From an uncultured Paracoccaceae bacterium (GTDB lineage: Bacteria > Pseudomonadota > Alphaproteobacteria > Rhodobacterales > Rhodobacteraceae): a stretch of 64,000 nt of DNA. Shown in pieces: positions 9,188 through 17,234 of this stretch (position 1 is the stretch's first letter; the number at the start of each line of letters is the position of its first letter). The notes beneath the pieces were generated by a model that saw nothing but the letters and a program-made list of their open reading frames with translations, was not told where the DNA came from and searched no databases. The DNA is taken from positions 1 through 64,000 of the forward strand of contig CANMUM010000006.1 in NCBI GenBank assembly GCA_947501025.1, in the 5' to 3' direction. A program made the translations under genes and the position numbers.

Positions 9188-9505
9188 ATGCCATTACCAC
9201 TCGCCCCGATTGCTGGAGTCGCGCTCCGTTATGGGGCCGTTGCGCTGATTGGCGCAATGGTTGCAAAGCGGTCTATGAAAACACGTGATCATAAAGATGC
9301 CGTACGTGAGCAAAGCTTTAATCATATTAAAGATGGCTTAGATCTGGAGCGCGTTGAAAGCGAGGATGAAGTTCAGCTTGAGGGGACGCACGGTCATTGG
9401 CAGCGCATTTGGCTTGGGCAGCGCGGCATTGAATTTGATAGTCGTATCCTTGCGCGCTTGCGTATTCGTAAGCTCACGGAAAAAGACCGCGACGAATATC
9501 CATAA
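9188..9505 (+). CDS. Hypothetical protein with one N-terminal hydrophobic segment
   Basis: Unrecognised 105-aa protein. Residues about 3-24 (rich in Ala, Leu, Gly, Val) could be a membrane helix or uncleaved signal; the rest is charged and soluble-looking, ending in an arginine/lysine-rich part. The start is the ATG giving MPLPLAP because AGAGG lies 7 bases before it; an in-frame ATG five codons earlier has no such site. It follows mtaB by about 50 bases and is closed by a strong terminator. No function assigned. Confidence 0.6.
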   Translation: MPLPLAPIAGVALRYGAVALIGAMVAKRSMKTRDHKDAVREQSFNHIKDGLDLERVESEDEVQLEGTHGHWQRIWLGQRGIEFDSRILARLRIRKLTEKDRDEYP

Positions 9506-9516
9506 AATCTAGGCAA

Positions 9517-9546
9517 TAAAAAAGCTCGCTTATAGCGAGCTTTTGA
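9517..9546. terminator. Bidirectional terminator between the hypothetical gene and rpmG
   Basis: AAAAGCTCGC-TTATA-GCGAGCTTTT is a perfect 10-bp stem with A and T tracts on both sides, so it can end transcription from either direction. The convergent genes stop 12 bases to its left and about 20 bases to its right. Confidence 0.85.
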
Positions 9547-9565
9547 AATTCAGTGAACAAAATCC

Positions 9566-9733
9566 TTATTTGATTTTGCCTTCTTTATATTCAACATGCT
9601 TACGAACAACTGGGTCGTATTTGCGACAAGTCATTTTCTCAGTCATTGTACGAGCGTTTTTCTTAGCCACATAGAAGTGACCTGTGCCTGCTGATGAATT
9701 CAAGCGAATTTTGATAGTTGCGGGTTTGGCCAT
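9566..9733 (-). CDS. rpmG: 50S ribosomal protein L33
   Basis: A 55-aa protein of the large ribosomal subunit, read from ATG with GGAGACC a few bases upstream. The sequence begins [11 protein letters not shown], contains the L33 hallmark [10 protein letters not shown] and ends EYKEGKIK. Only one cysteine is present (MTCRKYDP), so this is the zinc-free type. It stands alone between a terminator and the DUF983 gene, as is common in alphaproteobacteria near pleD. Confidence 0.95.
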   Translation of the reverse strand: MAKPATIKIRLNSSAGTGHFYVAKKNARTMTEKMTCRKYDPVVRKHVEYKEGKIK

Positions 9734-9876
9734 GATGGTCTCCAATTTGCGGGGCGTGTTTTACCACGTTATGTTTTCACGTGGGACAAGCCCACTAATC
9801 GTCGTGCTTATGATGTTTGCCCACAGTTTTGTCAAGCCTTGGTGACAAAATCGCGAACAAAACGAGGTGAAATGAA

Positions 9877-10305
9877 TTAATTCGCTGCCAGCTTTGCTTT
9901 GTTTTTGGGAGTTTGTGCTGGTTGAGGTGGTTTTGAGCCAAAGCCATGCATCCGATTTGCCCATTGTATCGCCACGAACATCGCTTTGATTCGTGGTAGC
10001 AACAGCAAGGTGATCACAGTCACGAAAATGCCAAGAAAAATGGCCACCTTCCAAGGTGTAGGTTCATCAAAGCCTTCATAAATACCCATGACGATAGGTG
10101 GGATTAAGTGACCTACGATTAGCATTGTTGCCCAAGCAGGGCCATCATCCGCGCGCTGATGTGTGTAATCTTCATTGCAAGCTGCACAATGATCAACAAC
10201 TTTAAGATAGCCTGCCAATAATTTGCCTTCGCCGCAATTTGGACATTTTGTCTTGAAAGCTTTCCAAAGGGCAGGCCGCAATAAACGCTTATCTTCATGT
10301 GTCAT
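9877..10305 (-). CDS. DUF983 zinc-ribbon membrane protein
   Basis: A 142-aa inner-membrane protein. The N-terminal half has a treble-clef/zinc-ribbon pair, CPNCGEG (about residues 20-26) and CAACNEDY (about 39-46), then the family signature DDGPAW. Two membrane helices follow at about residues 60-77 and 85-103. The C-terminal tail is short and basic. The family's function is not established. It is divergent from the EF-hand gene with 154 bases between starts. Confidence 0.8.
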   Translation of the reverse strand: MTHEDKRLLRPALWKAFKTKCPNCGEGKLLAGYLKVVDHCAACNEDYTHQRADDGPAWATMLIVGHLIPPIVMGIYEGFDEPTPWKVAIFLGIFVTVITLLLLPRIKAMFVAIQWANRMHGFGSKPPQPAQTPKNKAKLAAN

Positions 10306-10459
10306 TGAATTATCCTATCTATACTTAAACTAGCATAAGCACAGTATTTTTCCCAGTAGATAAAGTGACGCAGAAAAACGAATACCAAAAAAATTCAAAA
10401 AATGCGACGGAATAGAGAAACCTAGCCGTTATCACTATGCAACTACAAAGGAGTATAAC

Positions 10460-10909
10460 ATGCAAATTAAGAAAACTATCGGGCTAACAGTATTGGGTTT
10501 CATCATGGCCTCAGGCGCTGCATTCGCAGATGATAATGGCGAAGGCAAAGGTAAGCACATGGACCGCCCTAGCTTTGAAGAGATCGACACGAATGGAGAC
10601 GGTCAATTAACAAAAGCTGAACTTGCGGCCGTTCGCGCAGCAAAGTTTGCAGAACGCGATACTGACGGAAATGGCGAATTGTCTATAGAAGAAATGACAG
10701 CAGATCGTGAAGTTAAAGACGAAAGCCGTATGGAACGCAAGTTTGAATTTATGGATAAGGACTCAAGTGGCGGTATTTCACTTGCAGAAATGTCACCGAA
10801 TGATGATCGCATCGAGAAACGATTTGTGATGATGGATGCAGATGAAAATGGCACGATCAGCGAAGATGAGTTCGAGAATGGCGGCAAGCGTGGAGATTGT
10901 GACAAGTAA
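10460..10909 (+). CDS. Exported EF-hand calcium-binding protein
   Basis: A 149-aa protein with a Sec signal peptide (about residues 1-23, AFA-DD cleavage) and four EF-hand loops: DTNGDGQLTKAE, DTDGNGELSIEE, DKDSSGGISLAE and DADENGTISEDE. The canonical 1-3-5-12 ligands are present in most loops, so it should bind several Ca2+ ions in the periplasm. A good AAAGGAG site precedes the ATG. It lies directly upstream of an ECF sigma gene on the same strand, 78 bases away, followed by an anti-sigma-like and a metal-sensor-like gene. This suggests a role in the same envelope-sensing circuit, either as a target or as an input; that link is inference from position. Confidence 0.85.
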   Translation: MQIKKTIGLTVLGFIMASGAAFADDNGEGKGKHMDRPSFEEIDTNGDGQLTKAELAAVRAAKFAERDTDGNGELSIEEMTADREVKDESRMERKFEFMDKDSSGGISLAEMSPNDDRIEKRFVMMDADENGTISEDEFENGGKRGDCDK

Positions 10910-10954
10910 GTTGTCAAGTTAACAACAAAAATGCTAACTCACATGAAAATAATA

Positions 10955-10981
10955 GATTTGGCGGCGTATTGTTGCCAAATC
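10955..10981. repeat. Perfect inverted repeat ahead of the ECF sigma gene
   Basis: GATTTGGC and GCCAAATC form an 8-bp perfect stem around an 11-base loop, ending 6 bases before the assigned sigma start. It could be an operator, a weak terminator after the EF-hand gene, or an RNA hairpin limiting ribosome access to the sigma gene, which has only TTG starts. Confidence 0.5.
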
Positions 10982-10987
10982 CAATAA

Positions 10988-11557
10988 TTGGAAAAGTTTT
11001 TGGCAGTTGATCAAGACAGACTAGATTTGACCGCGTTTGTGAATGGCGATTCCAAAGGAGCCGCGAAATTGATAGATAGGTTTTCGTCACCGCTTTTGAA
11101 TTATGCGACGCATATGTTGCATGGTGATCGTGCACGTGGTGAGGATATTGTTCAGGATAGCTTCATAAAGTTGTGGAATAATGCCGCTAAACTATTGGCT
11201 AAGGATCAAGAGCTTTATTTGCGCGCTTGGCTTTACCGTGTTGTGCGAAATGGGGTTCTCGATGAAAAGCGAAAACCCGTTTGGGATGGTGACGATGCAT
11301 TTGAGATGATGAGTGATGGACAACCATCTGCCGAGCTTACATCTCAACAAAAGGAACGGGCTAGATTTGTTATGGAATTGGTTTCAGAATTACCAGAGCG
11401 TCAACGTGAAGCCATTTTAATGTCGCATTTTGAAGCCATGGGCAATGCAGAAATCGGACGTATACTTGATGTGAGTGTCGAAGCGGTTGAAAGTTTACTG
11501 GCACGAGCAAGACGCTCAATGAAGGCCGCAGCAATGGCGAAAAAGGAGATGATATGA
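10988..11557 (+). CDS. ECF-type RNA polymerase sigma factor
   Basis: A 189-aa group 4 sigma factor. Region 2 spans about residues 22-90, with ARGEDIVQDSFIKLW and RAWLYRVVRNGVLDEKRK for core and -10 binding. Region 4 spans about 125-180, with LPERQREAILMSHFEAMGNAEIG and a helix-turn-helix ending SVEAVESLLARARRSMK. No ATG is available near the N-terminus; the listed TTG or a TTG four codons later are the candidates, the latter having GGAAAAG nearby. Its stop overlaps the next start (ATGA). The gene order sigma, small membrane protein, Metal_resist protein parallels cnrH, cnrY and cnrX of Cupriavidus, so I infer it is held inactive by the next product. Confidence 0.85.
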   Translation: MEKFLAVDQDRLDLTAFVNGDSKGAAKLIDRFSSPLLNYATHMLHGDRARGEDIVQDSFIKLWNNAAKLLAKDQELYLRAWLYRVVRNGVLDEKRKPVWDGDDAFEMMSDGQPSAELTSQQKERARFVMELVSELPERQREAILMSHFEAMGNAEIGRILDVSVEAVESLLARARRSMKAAAMAKKEMI

Positions 11558-11856
11558 ATATTGATGAACTTTTGGACGACTTGCCGCGTGTTGAGGCAAG
11601 TGCCGCATTCAAACAAGATCTCATGGACCAAATCCCGCATAGCAATATCGGCCATTCAAATGCTGGTATCATGAACAAGCTCACTCCAATTGTGATGGCT
11701 GCAAGCTTGGCTTGTGGTTTGTTTTTAGGCCTTACTGATATGGATATTCTTAATACGGCTCTTGGTGGTTTGGGTCTTGCCGTTGATGATACGGTCATCG
11801 CTGGTGAGTGGGCATCAAGCGTTTCACCATATGCAACGACTTTTGATGTCTTATAA
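11554..11856 (+). CDS. Small single-pass membrane protein, probable anti-sigma factor
   Basis: A 100-aa protein with a cytoplasmic-looking N-terminus of about 40 residues (DELLDDLPRVEASAAFKQDLMDQIP), a hydrophobic segment at about 46-62 and a short external tail. The first motif, with a leucine-rich acidic start and an AxxAFKxDLxxxIP-like stretch, is common in short alphaproteobacterial ECF anti-sigmas. It has no zinc-binding HxxxCxxC. ATGA overlap with the sigma gene strongly supports co-expression at fixed ratio. Identity as the anti-sigma is inferred from size, topology and position. Confidence 0.65.
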   Translation: MNIDELLDDLPRVEASAAFKQDLMDQIPHSNIGHSNAGIMNKLTPIVMAASLACGLFLGLTDMDILNTALGGLGLAVDDTVIAGEWASSVSPYATTFDVL

Positions 11857-11867
11857 AGGATAGCATT

Positions 11868-12314
11868 ATGAAGAAAATGAAACCTATTTTACTTGTTTCC
11901 CTTTGCCTCAATCTCATTTTGATCGGCTTGATCATTGGTGGTTCTTTGCGTGGCCAGAAGATGCGTCCACCAAGTGGCCCAACCGATGAAATCGCTGCGA
12001 TTTTGTATAGCTCTCCTGAAGAGATGCGCAAGGATTTACGCGATAAATTTAAGGGAATTGCATCACAAAGGGGACAAGATGATGAGCGCAGAAATCAGCT
12101 AAAAGAGATCATTTCCCAAGTTCCGTTTGATGAAGGTGAGCTAAATGCTTATTTTGAAAACCGTCGCGATAAGAATACCTCTATTGCCGAAAATGCGCAT
12201 TCAACTTTGGTTCAAGCTATTGCGAGTCTATCGGATGATGAGCGTGCAGCCATCGCCGAAAATCTAACGAAACGCCCAAAGCGCTCTGATCATGAAAAAA
12301 GAGATCGTAAATAA
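11868..12314 (+). CDS. Periplasmic metal-sensor-like protein (Metal_resist/CnrX-ZraP type)
   Basis: A 148-aa protein with one N-terminal membrane anchor (about residues 5-27) and an all-helical periplasmic domain. The pattern RRNQLKEIISQVPFDEGELNAYFENRR ... HSTLVQAIASLSDDERAAIAENL matches the helical-hairpin Metal_resist family, which includes CnrX and ZraP. CnrX binds Ni/Co through histidines; here only one histidine lies in the helical region, so the ligand may differ. It sits 11 bases after the probable anti-sigma gene, in the position of a sensor acting on it. It abuts pleD, convergent, with a 3-base gap. Confidence 0.7.
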   Translation: MKKMKPILLVSLCLNLILIGLIIGGSLRGQKMRPPSGPTDEIAAILYSSPEEMRKDLRDKFKGIASQRGQDDERRNQLKEIISQVPFDEGELNAYFENRRDKNTSIAENAHSTLVQAIASLSDDERAAIAENLTKRPKRSDHEKRDRK

Positions 12315-12317
12315 TGA

Positions 12318-13691
12318 TTAGGCTGCGAACACGACTTGATTGCGGCCTTTAGACTTTGCAAGATAAAGCGCTTTATCAGATGCCTTGAGGATCTCGTCTA
12401 TTTTTGTGCTACCTGCTGAGTTTTCAAATGTGACACCAATCGACGTGCTTACTTTTACTGATTCGCCATTGAGCGTTTCAAATGGAGTGGAGTGAATGCA
12501 AAACCGCAACCTTTCGGCAATTTGTTCGGCGAGTTCCATGTTCACATCAGGAGTTACAATAACGAATTCTTCGCCACCATATCTGACGATCAGATCGGCC
12601 GCTCGCAGATTTTCTCGCAATCTTCGGGCCGTTTCGACCAGAACAATATCACCAAACTCATGACCATATTCATCATTAATTAATTTGAATTTATCGAGAT
12701 CCAAGGTCATCAAAGCAAAAGGACGCTTGTCTGTTGCAGCCCTCTCGATAATCTTTGGCAAGTATTGATCGAAATATCTACGATTATGGAGGTCGGTCAG
12801 GGGGTCAATGACAGATAATTTAAGCTGGGTTTCAACTTCGCCACGAAGCTTATTGATGTAGTTCATTTTAGTAAGCTGAGTTTGTAAGCGCAATTTTAAT
12901 TCTTTATCGTCAAATGGAATAATCAAATAATCGCTTGCGCCAAGCTCAAGTGACCTAAGAGCAGTGTTTACCCCATCTTGAGAAGCAAACAAAATGACTA
13001 AATTTCGGTTTTTCCATTCTGAGCGTATCCGAGCGATGAGTCGAAGCCCGATTCCATCCTCTTCCAGATTCTCATAGATAATAAACGCATCATAAGCATG
13101 ATCAACTGTGAGTTGATAAGCTTGTTCTTCATTATGTGATATGGTGACAGAAAAATCGCCATGTGACATCAAATAAGATTTGACTTGTTGTGACGTTTCC
13201 TCAGTGGCCGTCACCAAAAGTATATTTTTTGTACCTGTTTCTGTCTCAAAAAAATCTACATTTCCAGCTGCACCAAAACTTTCAGCCGCGTCATAGCGCA
13301 ACTGCAGCTCTGTAAGAAGGAACTTCACACGTAATAAATTGCGAACGCGCGCAATTAGAACCCGCGGATCAATCGGTTTAATGAGGTAATCATCCGCCCC
13401 GACCTCTAGACCTTGGTTTCGCTGAATTTGCTTTTGACACGCTGTGACTATGATGATCGGAATATGCCGCGTTAAGGGGTTCGCCTTCAGCTCCTTGCAT
13501 GTTTCAAAGCCATCTTTTCGCGGCATTTCGATATCAAGGAAAATGAGGTCTGGCATTTCATTTGTGACAACATCTATCGCTTCAACCCCGTCATTTGCCG
13601 TAAGAATTGTATAGAATTCTTTTTGAAGCAAGGATTTCAAAAGGAATCTATTTGCAGCTTGATCATCGACGACAAGAATTTTGGCTGACAT
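12318..13691 (-). CDS. pleD: PleD-type diguanylate cyclase response regulator
   Basis: Cytoplasmic REC-REC-GGDEF protein that makes cyclic di-GMP; in Caulobacter its orthologue drives the swarmer-to-stalked switch. The first receiver has the phospho-acceptor aspartate in LIFLDIEMP (about residue 53) and the K of the switch in YLIKP. The second receiver is degenerate (YDAFIIYENLEEDG). The cyclase domain has RYGGEEF (about 370). The start is the ATG giving MSAKILVVDD because GGGAACG precedes it; an in-frame TTG five codons upstream is less likely. A perfect CtrA box lies about 80 bases upstream. Confidence 0.93.
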   Translation of the reverse strand: MSAKILVVDDQAANRFLLKSLLQKEFYTILTANDGVEAIDVVTNEMPDLIFLDIEMPRKDGFETCKELKANPLTRHIPIIIVTACQKQIQRNQGLEVGADDYLIKPIDPRVLIARVRNLLRVKFLLTELQLRYDAAESFGAAGNVDFFETETGTKNILLVTATEETSQQVKSYLMSHGDFSVTISHNEEQAYQLTVDHAYDAFIIYENLEEDGIGLRLIARIRSEWKNRNLVILFASQDGVNTALRSLELGASDYLIIPFDDKELKLRLQTQLTKMNYINKLRGEVETQLKLSVIDPLTDLHNRRYFDQYLPKIIERAATDKRPFALMTLDLDKFKLINDEYGHEFGDIVLVETARRLRENLRAADLIVRYGGEEFVIVTPDVNMELAEQIAERLRFCIHSTPFETLNGESVKVSTSIGVTFENSAGSTKIDEILKASDKALYLAKSKGRNQVVFAA

Positions 13692-13773
13692 TGATGGCGT
13701 TCCCAATAATTATGAGATTGTATTGAACAATCGGATGATGCAAAAAGAGTGCAGATAGCAGACGACAATTAGT

Positions 13774-13789
13774 TTAACATTTTATTAAC
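13774..13789. promoter_or_regulatory. CtrA-binding box (TTAA-N7-TTAAC)
   Basis: TTAACATTTTATTAAC fits the alphaproteobacterial CtrA consensus TTAA-N7-TTAAC without mismatch. It lies in the 119-base divergent region between pleD and the DUF3572 gene, 21 bases before the latter's start, so it could control either. CtrA control of a c-di-GMP developmental regulator would make biological sense. Confidence 0.65.
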
Positions 13790-13810
13790 GCACCGAAAGA
13801 AACAACTATA

Positions 13811-14092
13811 ATGATCTCTAAGGACAATGCTGAAATTTATGCCGTTCATGCATTAGGCTGGATGGTGCAAGATGATGATGTTGTGATGCCGTTTCTTGCG
13901 CAGACGGGTGTTGGCCTCGATGATGTCAAAGCGCGCGCTGGCGATCCTGAGTTCTTAGCATCTGTGATTGATTTCATTCTTTCAATGGATCAATGGGTAA
14001 TTGATTGCGCAGATGCACTTGAGATTAAACCTGAACAACTTGTCGAAATCCGTGCGCAATTGCCTGGCGGCAATTTACCGAATTGGACATGA
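13811..14092 (+). CDS. DUF3572 family protein
   Basis: A 93-aa acidic soluble protein of a family restricted, as far as I know, to alphaproteobacteria and usually found next to pleD. Recognised by ALGWMVQDDDVVMPFLAQTGV and the LASVIDFILSMD core. No catalytic motif is visible and the function is unknown. The next gene starts one base after its stop codon, so the two are probably coupled. Confidence 0.75.
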   Translation: MISKDNAEIYAVHALGWMVQDDDVVMPFLAQTGVGLDDVKARAGDPEFLASVIDFILSMDQWVIDCADALEIKPEQLVEIRAQLPGGNLPNWT

Positions 14093-14093
14093 T

Positions 14094-14783
14094 ATGATCA
14101 AAGCCCTTCTATTTGATAAAGACGGTACGTTATTTGACTTTGACGCCACTTGGGGCAGATGGGCAAAGCGTGCAATCATTGAGCTTGCCGAAGGTGACAA
14201 GGCGATTGAACAATCCCTTGCAGATGCTTTTTTGCTTAATTTTGAAACGTCAAAATTCGACCCTTCATCGCCAATAATTGCGGGTACGATAGATGAGACA
14301 TTGAAGGCTGTTCACGCTGTTTTGCCAAATATCCCGCAAGATGAAATCATTGAAAAAATGAAGGAAGGTACAGAAAAAGCTGAGCTTGTCGCGGTTTGTG
14401 ATTTGCCACAACTCTTCACAAAATTATCTGCGAAATACCAACTTGGGATTGCGACAAATGATAACGAGGCCTCAGCGCGCATGCATCTTGAGCGCGCAAA
14501 TGTTGAGCGATTCTTTCCCTATGTTGCGGGTTGGGATTCGGGTTTTGGCGCAAAACCTGATCACGGAATGTGCACTGCCTTCGCAAAGCATATCAATATC
14601 GCGCCAGAAAACATTGTGATGATTGGTGATAGTACATTTGATCTGCGTGCGGGAAAGGCGGCTGGCATGAAAACGCTTGGTGTGCTCACAGGCCCAGCAC
14701 CTCACGAAGAACTTGCCCCGCTCGCTGATGATGTGATTGCGTCCATAGCAGGTCTGCCTGAGTGGCTTGAATCGCAAGATTAA
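14094..14783 (+). CDS. HAD-family hydrolase (phosphoglycolate phosphatase-like)
   Basis: A 229-aa HAD superfamily phosphatase. Motif I is FDKDGT at residues 7-12 (nucleophile D8, acid/base D10), motif II is the GIATND region (about 116-121), and motif IV is MIGDSTFDLRAG (about 181-192). The helical cap inserted after motif I places it among Gph/PGP-like enzymes. It acts on a small phosphate ester; phosphoglycolate would fit a genome that also carries glcDEF, but the substrate is not shown by sequence. The chosen ATG begins one base after the upstream stop. It overlaps convergent asparaginase by 4 bases. Confidence 0.85.
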   Translation: MIKALLFDKDGTLFDFDATWGRWAKRAIIELAEGDKAIEQSLADAFLLNFETSKFDPSSPIIAGTIDETLKAVHAVLPNIPQDEIIEKMKEGTEKAELVAVCDLPQLFTKLSAKYQLGIATNDNEASARMHLERANVERFFPYVAGWDSGFGAKPDHGMCTAFAKHINIAPENIVMIGDSTFDLRAGKAAGMKTLGVLTGPAPHEELAPLADDVIASIAGLPEWLESQD

Positions 14784-15802
14784 ATTGCGGCGCCATTTTG
14801 CCAAATCGCGTCACTGGCTTGCATATTGCCAACAACTTCCTTGTTAAAATTGCGAAGCGGCGCGTTGAGATAGCGCGTGACAAGCGGGTCGGCGGCGTCA
14901 ACCACGCCAAGACGCACAAGAATGGCAGCGATAGCGTTTTCGGCGGCGCGCGTTGTGCCATCTTCAATTTTGAGAGCAACGCCGATTTGGCGCTCAGGCA
15001 ATATCGCGACGAACACACCTTCAGCACCTGTTTTGACGGCAACTTTGCCTTTGCCTGCATGCATAAGATCTGCACAGGCGCGCTTAGTGCCCGAGACAAG
15101 CTCTGGATGCACCATCATCGCCTCAATGAGAGATTTTGCGCTTTTACCGCGCGCACCGCCCAAATCTTCGCCAAGACTCATATTGGCAACACCACGGGCA
15201 AGGCCTTGAACAGATGTCGTAAAGTTTGGTGCAGAGCATCCGTCAATTCCATAGCCAGTTGAGACTTCGTCTGTCATCTCTTCAAATGCATTTTTGATCG
15301 CAATTTGAAGCGGATGATCCATTTGGTGATAATCGGCATGGCCGCCAATATGCTTGTTGTAAGTTAGAAAACCCGAATGCTTGCCAGAGCAATTATTGTG
15401 AATGCGGCATGGTTTTTCGCCGGCTTCGTGAAGCGCGGCTTGGTCATCAAAATGAGCAGGGGCTTGCGGGCCACAGCGCAAATCCCCTTCATCAAGATCA
15501 AGTGATTTTAGCCATTTATGAACGCCCTCGGTATGCATTTTCTCACCATTATGAGAAGCGCAAGATAGTGCCAATTGCGCGCTGGATAGACCAAAATGGC
15601 TTGCCGCGCCGCTATCGACCAGAGGCAGTGCTTGAAGCATTTTGCATGATGAGCGCGGGAAAATGATCCGCGTCTTGTCGCCCGCTTCAAATAAAATATC
15701 ACCATTTGCATGCATGACAACAGCATGCCCACGGTGAACGGATTCAAGGATGTTATTGCGATAAAGCTCAGTAAATATAGGGTTTTGCATAAATTCGCTC
15801 AT
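14780..15802 (-). CDS. Asparaginase, Rhizobium etli type (class 3)
   Basis: Hydrolyses L-asparagine to aspartate and ammonia. It belongs to the PF06089 family, unrelated in fold to E. coli AnsA/AnsB. The serine-lysine pair is in SSCK (S51, K54), corresponding to S48/K51 of the R. etli ReAV enzyme. The zinc-site cysteine and lysine are in NNCSGKH (C138, K141), and a second conserved cysteine is in IDGCSAPNF. No signal peptide, so cytoplasmic. 340 aa is typical. Confidence 0.88.
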   Translation of the reverse strand: MSEFMQNPIFTELYRNNILESVHRGHAVVMHANGDILFEAGDKTRIIFPRSSCKMLQALPLVDSGAASHFGLSSAQLALSCASHNGEKMHTEGVHKWLKSLDLDEGDLRCGPQAPAHFDDQAALHEAGEKPCRIHNNCSGKHSGFLTYNKHIGGHADYHQMDHPLQIAIKNAFEEMTDEVSTGYGIDGCSAPNFTTSVQGLARGVANMSLGEDLGGARGKSAKSLIEAMMVHPELVSGTKRACADLMHAGKGKVAVKTGAEGVFVAILPERQIGVALKIEDGTTRAAENAIAAILVRLGVVDAADPLVTRYLNAPLRNFNKEVVGNMQASDAIWQNGAAI

Positions 15803-15923
15803 TTTTGTGGGAGGCGCCTAAGAAAACTTGATGATTCGCGCAAGAGAGGTTAAGAAGGTTTCATGTATAGAAGCGAGGCATCGCCAAAACAAGTTATTAA
15901 TTCGAGTGAATAGAGGCAATACT

Positions 15924-16451
15924 ATGAAAAATATCATCAAGAGAACGGCCATATCGGCTATGGCGCTATGTGTCGCTGGTGCTGCTTTGGCACAAAGCTT
16001 GACGCCAATTGGTGCGGCAGTTGATTGGACGGTGTTCCAAGATCCGAGCAATTCTAAATACTGTTATATCGTATCGAGCCCAACAAACTCAAAAGCGATG
16101 AAAGATGGTGCGGAAGTGAGTGTGAACCGTGGCGATATTCGTCTTTATATCGGCATTAAAAACGGTGCGACTGAGCCAAGTTTTCTTGCAGGATATCCAT
16201 TAGCTAATGACAAAGCGGTTGAAGCTAAAATTGGCGGCCAAGTGTTTAACTACTTCACCAATTCTAGCGCGAATGCGGAATATGCATGGCCAAGCCCCAA
16301 TAGTGATGCACAGCTGATTTCATCAATGAAAAAAGGCTCTAACGTTATCGTCACTGGTTTGTCACAACGTGGCACACAGACAATCGATACATTTTCACTG
16401 AGTGGATTTACTGCAGCATATAACAAAGCTGTTGAAACTTGCGCAAGCTAA
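15924..16451 (+). CDS. Invasion-associated locus B (IalB)-like exported protein
   Basis: A 175-aa protein with a clear signal peptide (residues 1-23, ALA-QS). The mature part resembles IalB proteins of alphaproteobacteria: WTVFQDPSNSKYCYIVSSP, RGDIRLYIG, a FNYFTNSSANAEYAWP-like stretch and a C-terminal cysteine. Two cysteines in the mature domain could form a disulfide. Free-living alphaproteobacteria carry such proteins too, so the name does not imply virulence. The ATG has AGAGG upstream; a longer upstream frame has no signal peptide at its start and is rejected. Confidence 0.75.
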   Translation: MKNIIKRTAISAMALCVAGAALAQSLTPIGAAVDWTVFQDPSNSKYCYIVSSPTNSKAMKDGAEVSVNRGDIRLYIGIKNGATEPSFLAGYPLANDKAVEAKIGGQVFNYFTNSSANAEYAWPSPNSDAQLISSMKKGSNVIVTGLSQRGTQTIDTFSLSGFTAAYNKAVETCAS

Positions 16452-16471
16452 GCCATTCATAAATTCACAAC

Positions 16472-16506
16472 AAAAACGCGGGGTTTGATGGCCCCGCGTT
16501 TTTTTG
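16472..16506 (+). terminator. Rho-independent terminator of the IalB-like gene
   Basis: AAACGCGGGG-TTTGATGG-CCCCGCGTTTTTTT: a GC-rich stem of at least 9 bp with an 8-base loop and a run of seven or more T. The A tract on the left could also serve convergent lolA. Confidence 0.9.
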
Positions 16507-16525
16507 ACGGCTCAAAAATTCTATA

Positions 16526-17134
16526 TTACTGAGAATTTTGAATCTTTACGATATTGAAAAGATCAGGATTCATGGCAACGCCCGCATGAAAATCATTCAG
16601 CGCAACGGTTGTGCGATTGCCAGCTTTATCAATAGCTTGCCAACCTTTAATTTTATTTTGGCTCGTATTCACACGCAAAATGAGGCTGCCATATTGGGCT
16701 TTCGCAGGATCAGCAATTGTAATCAATGCTTCGCCTGTTGATGGGCTTTTCTCAATCTTACGTACAAATTTGGTACCTGTGAGATCCAGATTGTTCTTGG
16801 CAAGCAATGTCAGTGGGTTATTGACTTGAGGGTATTTTGATGGCCCCATATTTGTTTTGGGATCAAAGACGGCAAGGACAGAACCATCAGCAACCACTAA
16901 GGGTTGTTTGGGATCATCATATTCAAATCGCATCTTGCCGGGTTTGCTTAAATAGAAGCGGCCACTAACCTTCGAGCCGTTTGGATTTGTTTGGGTGAAA
17001 GGCGCAAATGCCGTTTTGATGGAATTGAAGTAATTATTCAAATTCACGATCCAAGCTTCTGCGCCAAGCGATGGTGCGGCAACTGCACATGCAGTTGAGG
17101 CGGCCATTAAAGTGATAAAGTTGCGTCTTTCCAT
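16526..17134 (-). CDS. lolA: Outer-membrane lipoprotein carrier protein LolA
   Basis: Periplasmic chaperone that takes mature lipoproteins from LolCDE to the outer membrane. 202 aa; signal peptide about 1-24 with a basic MERRNF start that resembles a twin-arginine-like beginning. The LolA core is seen as SGRFYLSKPGKMRFEYDDPKQPLVVADGS and the following beta-strands; LLAKNNLDLTG and the basic C-terminal strands also fit. The chosen ATG is ten codons inside a longer frame and gives the expected signal peptide. lolA after ftsK on the same strand is a common alphaproteobacterial order. Confidence 0.85.
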   Translation of the reverse strand: MERRNFITLMAASTACAVAAPSLGAEAWIVNLNNYFNSIKTAFAPFTQTNPNGSKVSGRFYLSKPGKMRFEYDDPKQPLVVADGSVLAVFDPKTNMGPSKYPQVNNPLTLLAKNNLDLTGTKFVRKIEKSPSTGEALITIADPAKAQYGSLILRVNTSQNKIKGWQAIDKAGNRTTVALNDFHAGVAMNPDLFNIVKIQNSQ

Positions 17135-17234
17135 ATGATAGATATGATACGTAAAAGGGGGCAATAATAGCCCCCTTCACTCACAAATTCGTTAGACTCT
17201 CCGTTTTGGGCGGAAATGTGCTAATTTTGTTGCT

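Noticed and set aside
10409-10430. ECF-type promoter GGAAT...CGTT upstream of the EF-hand gene
   Set aside because: Spacing is 13 bases, too short for the 16-17 usually seen between these elements.
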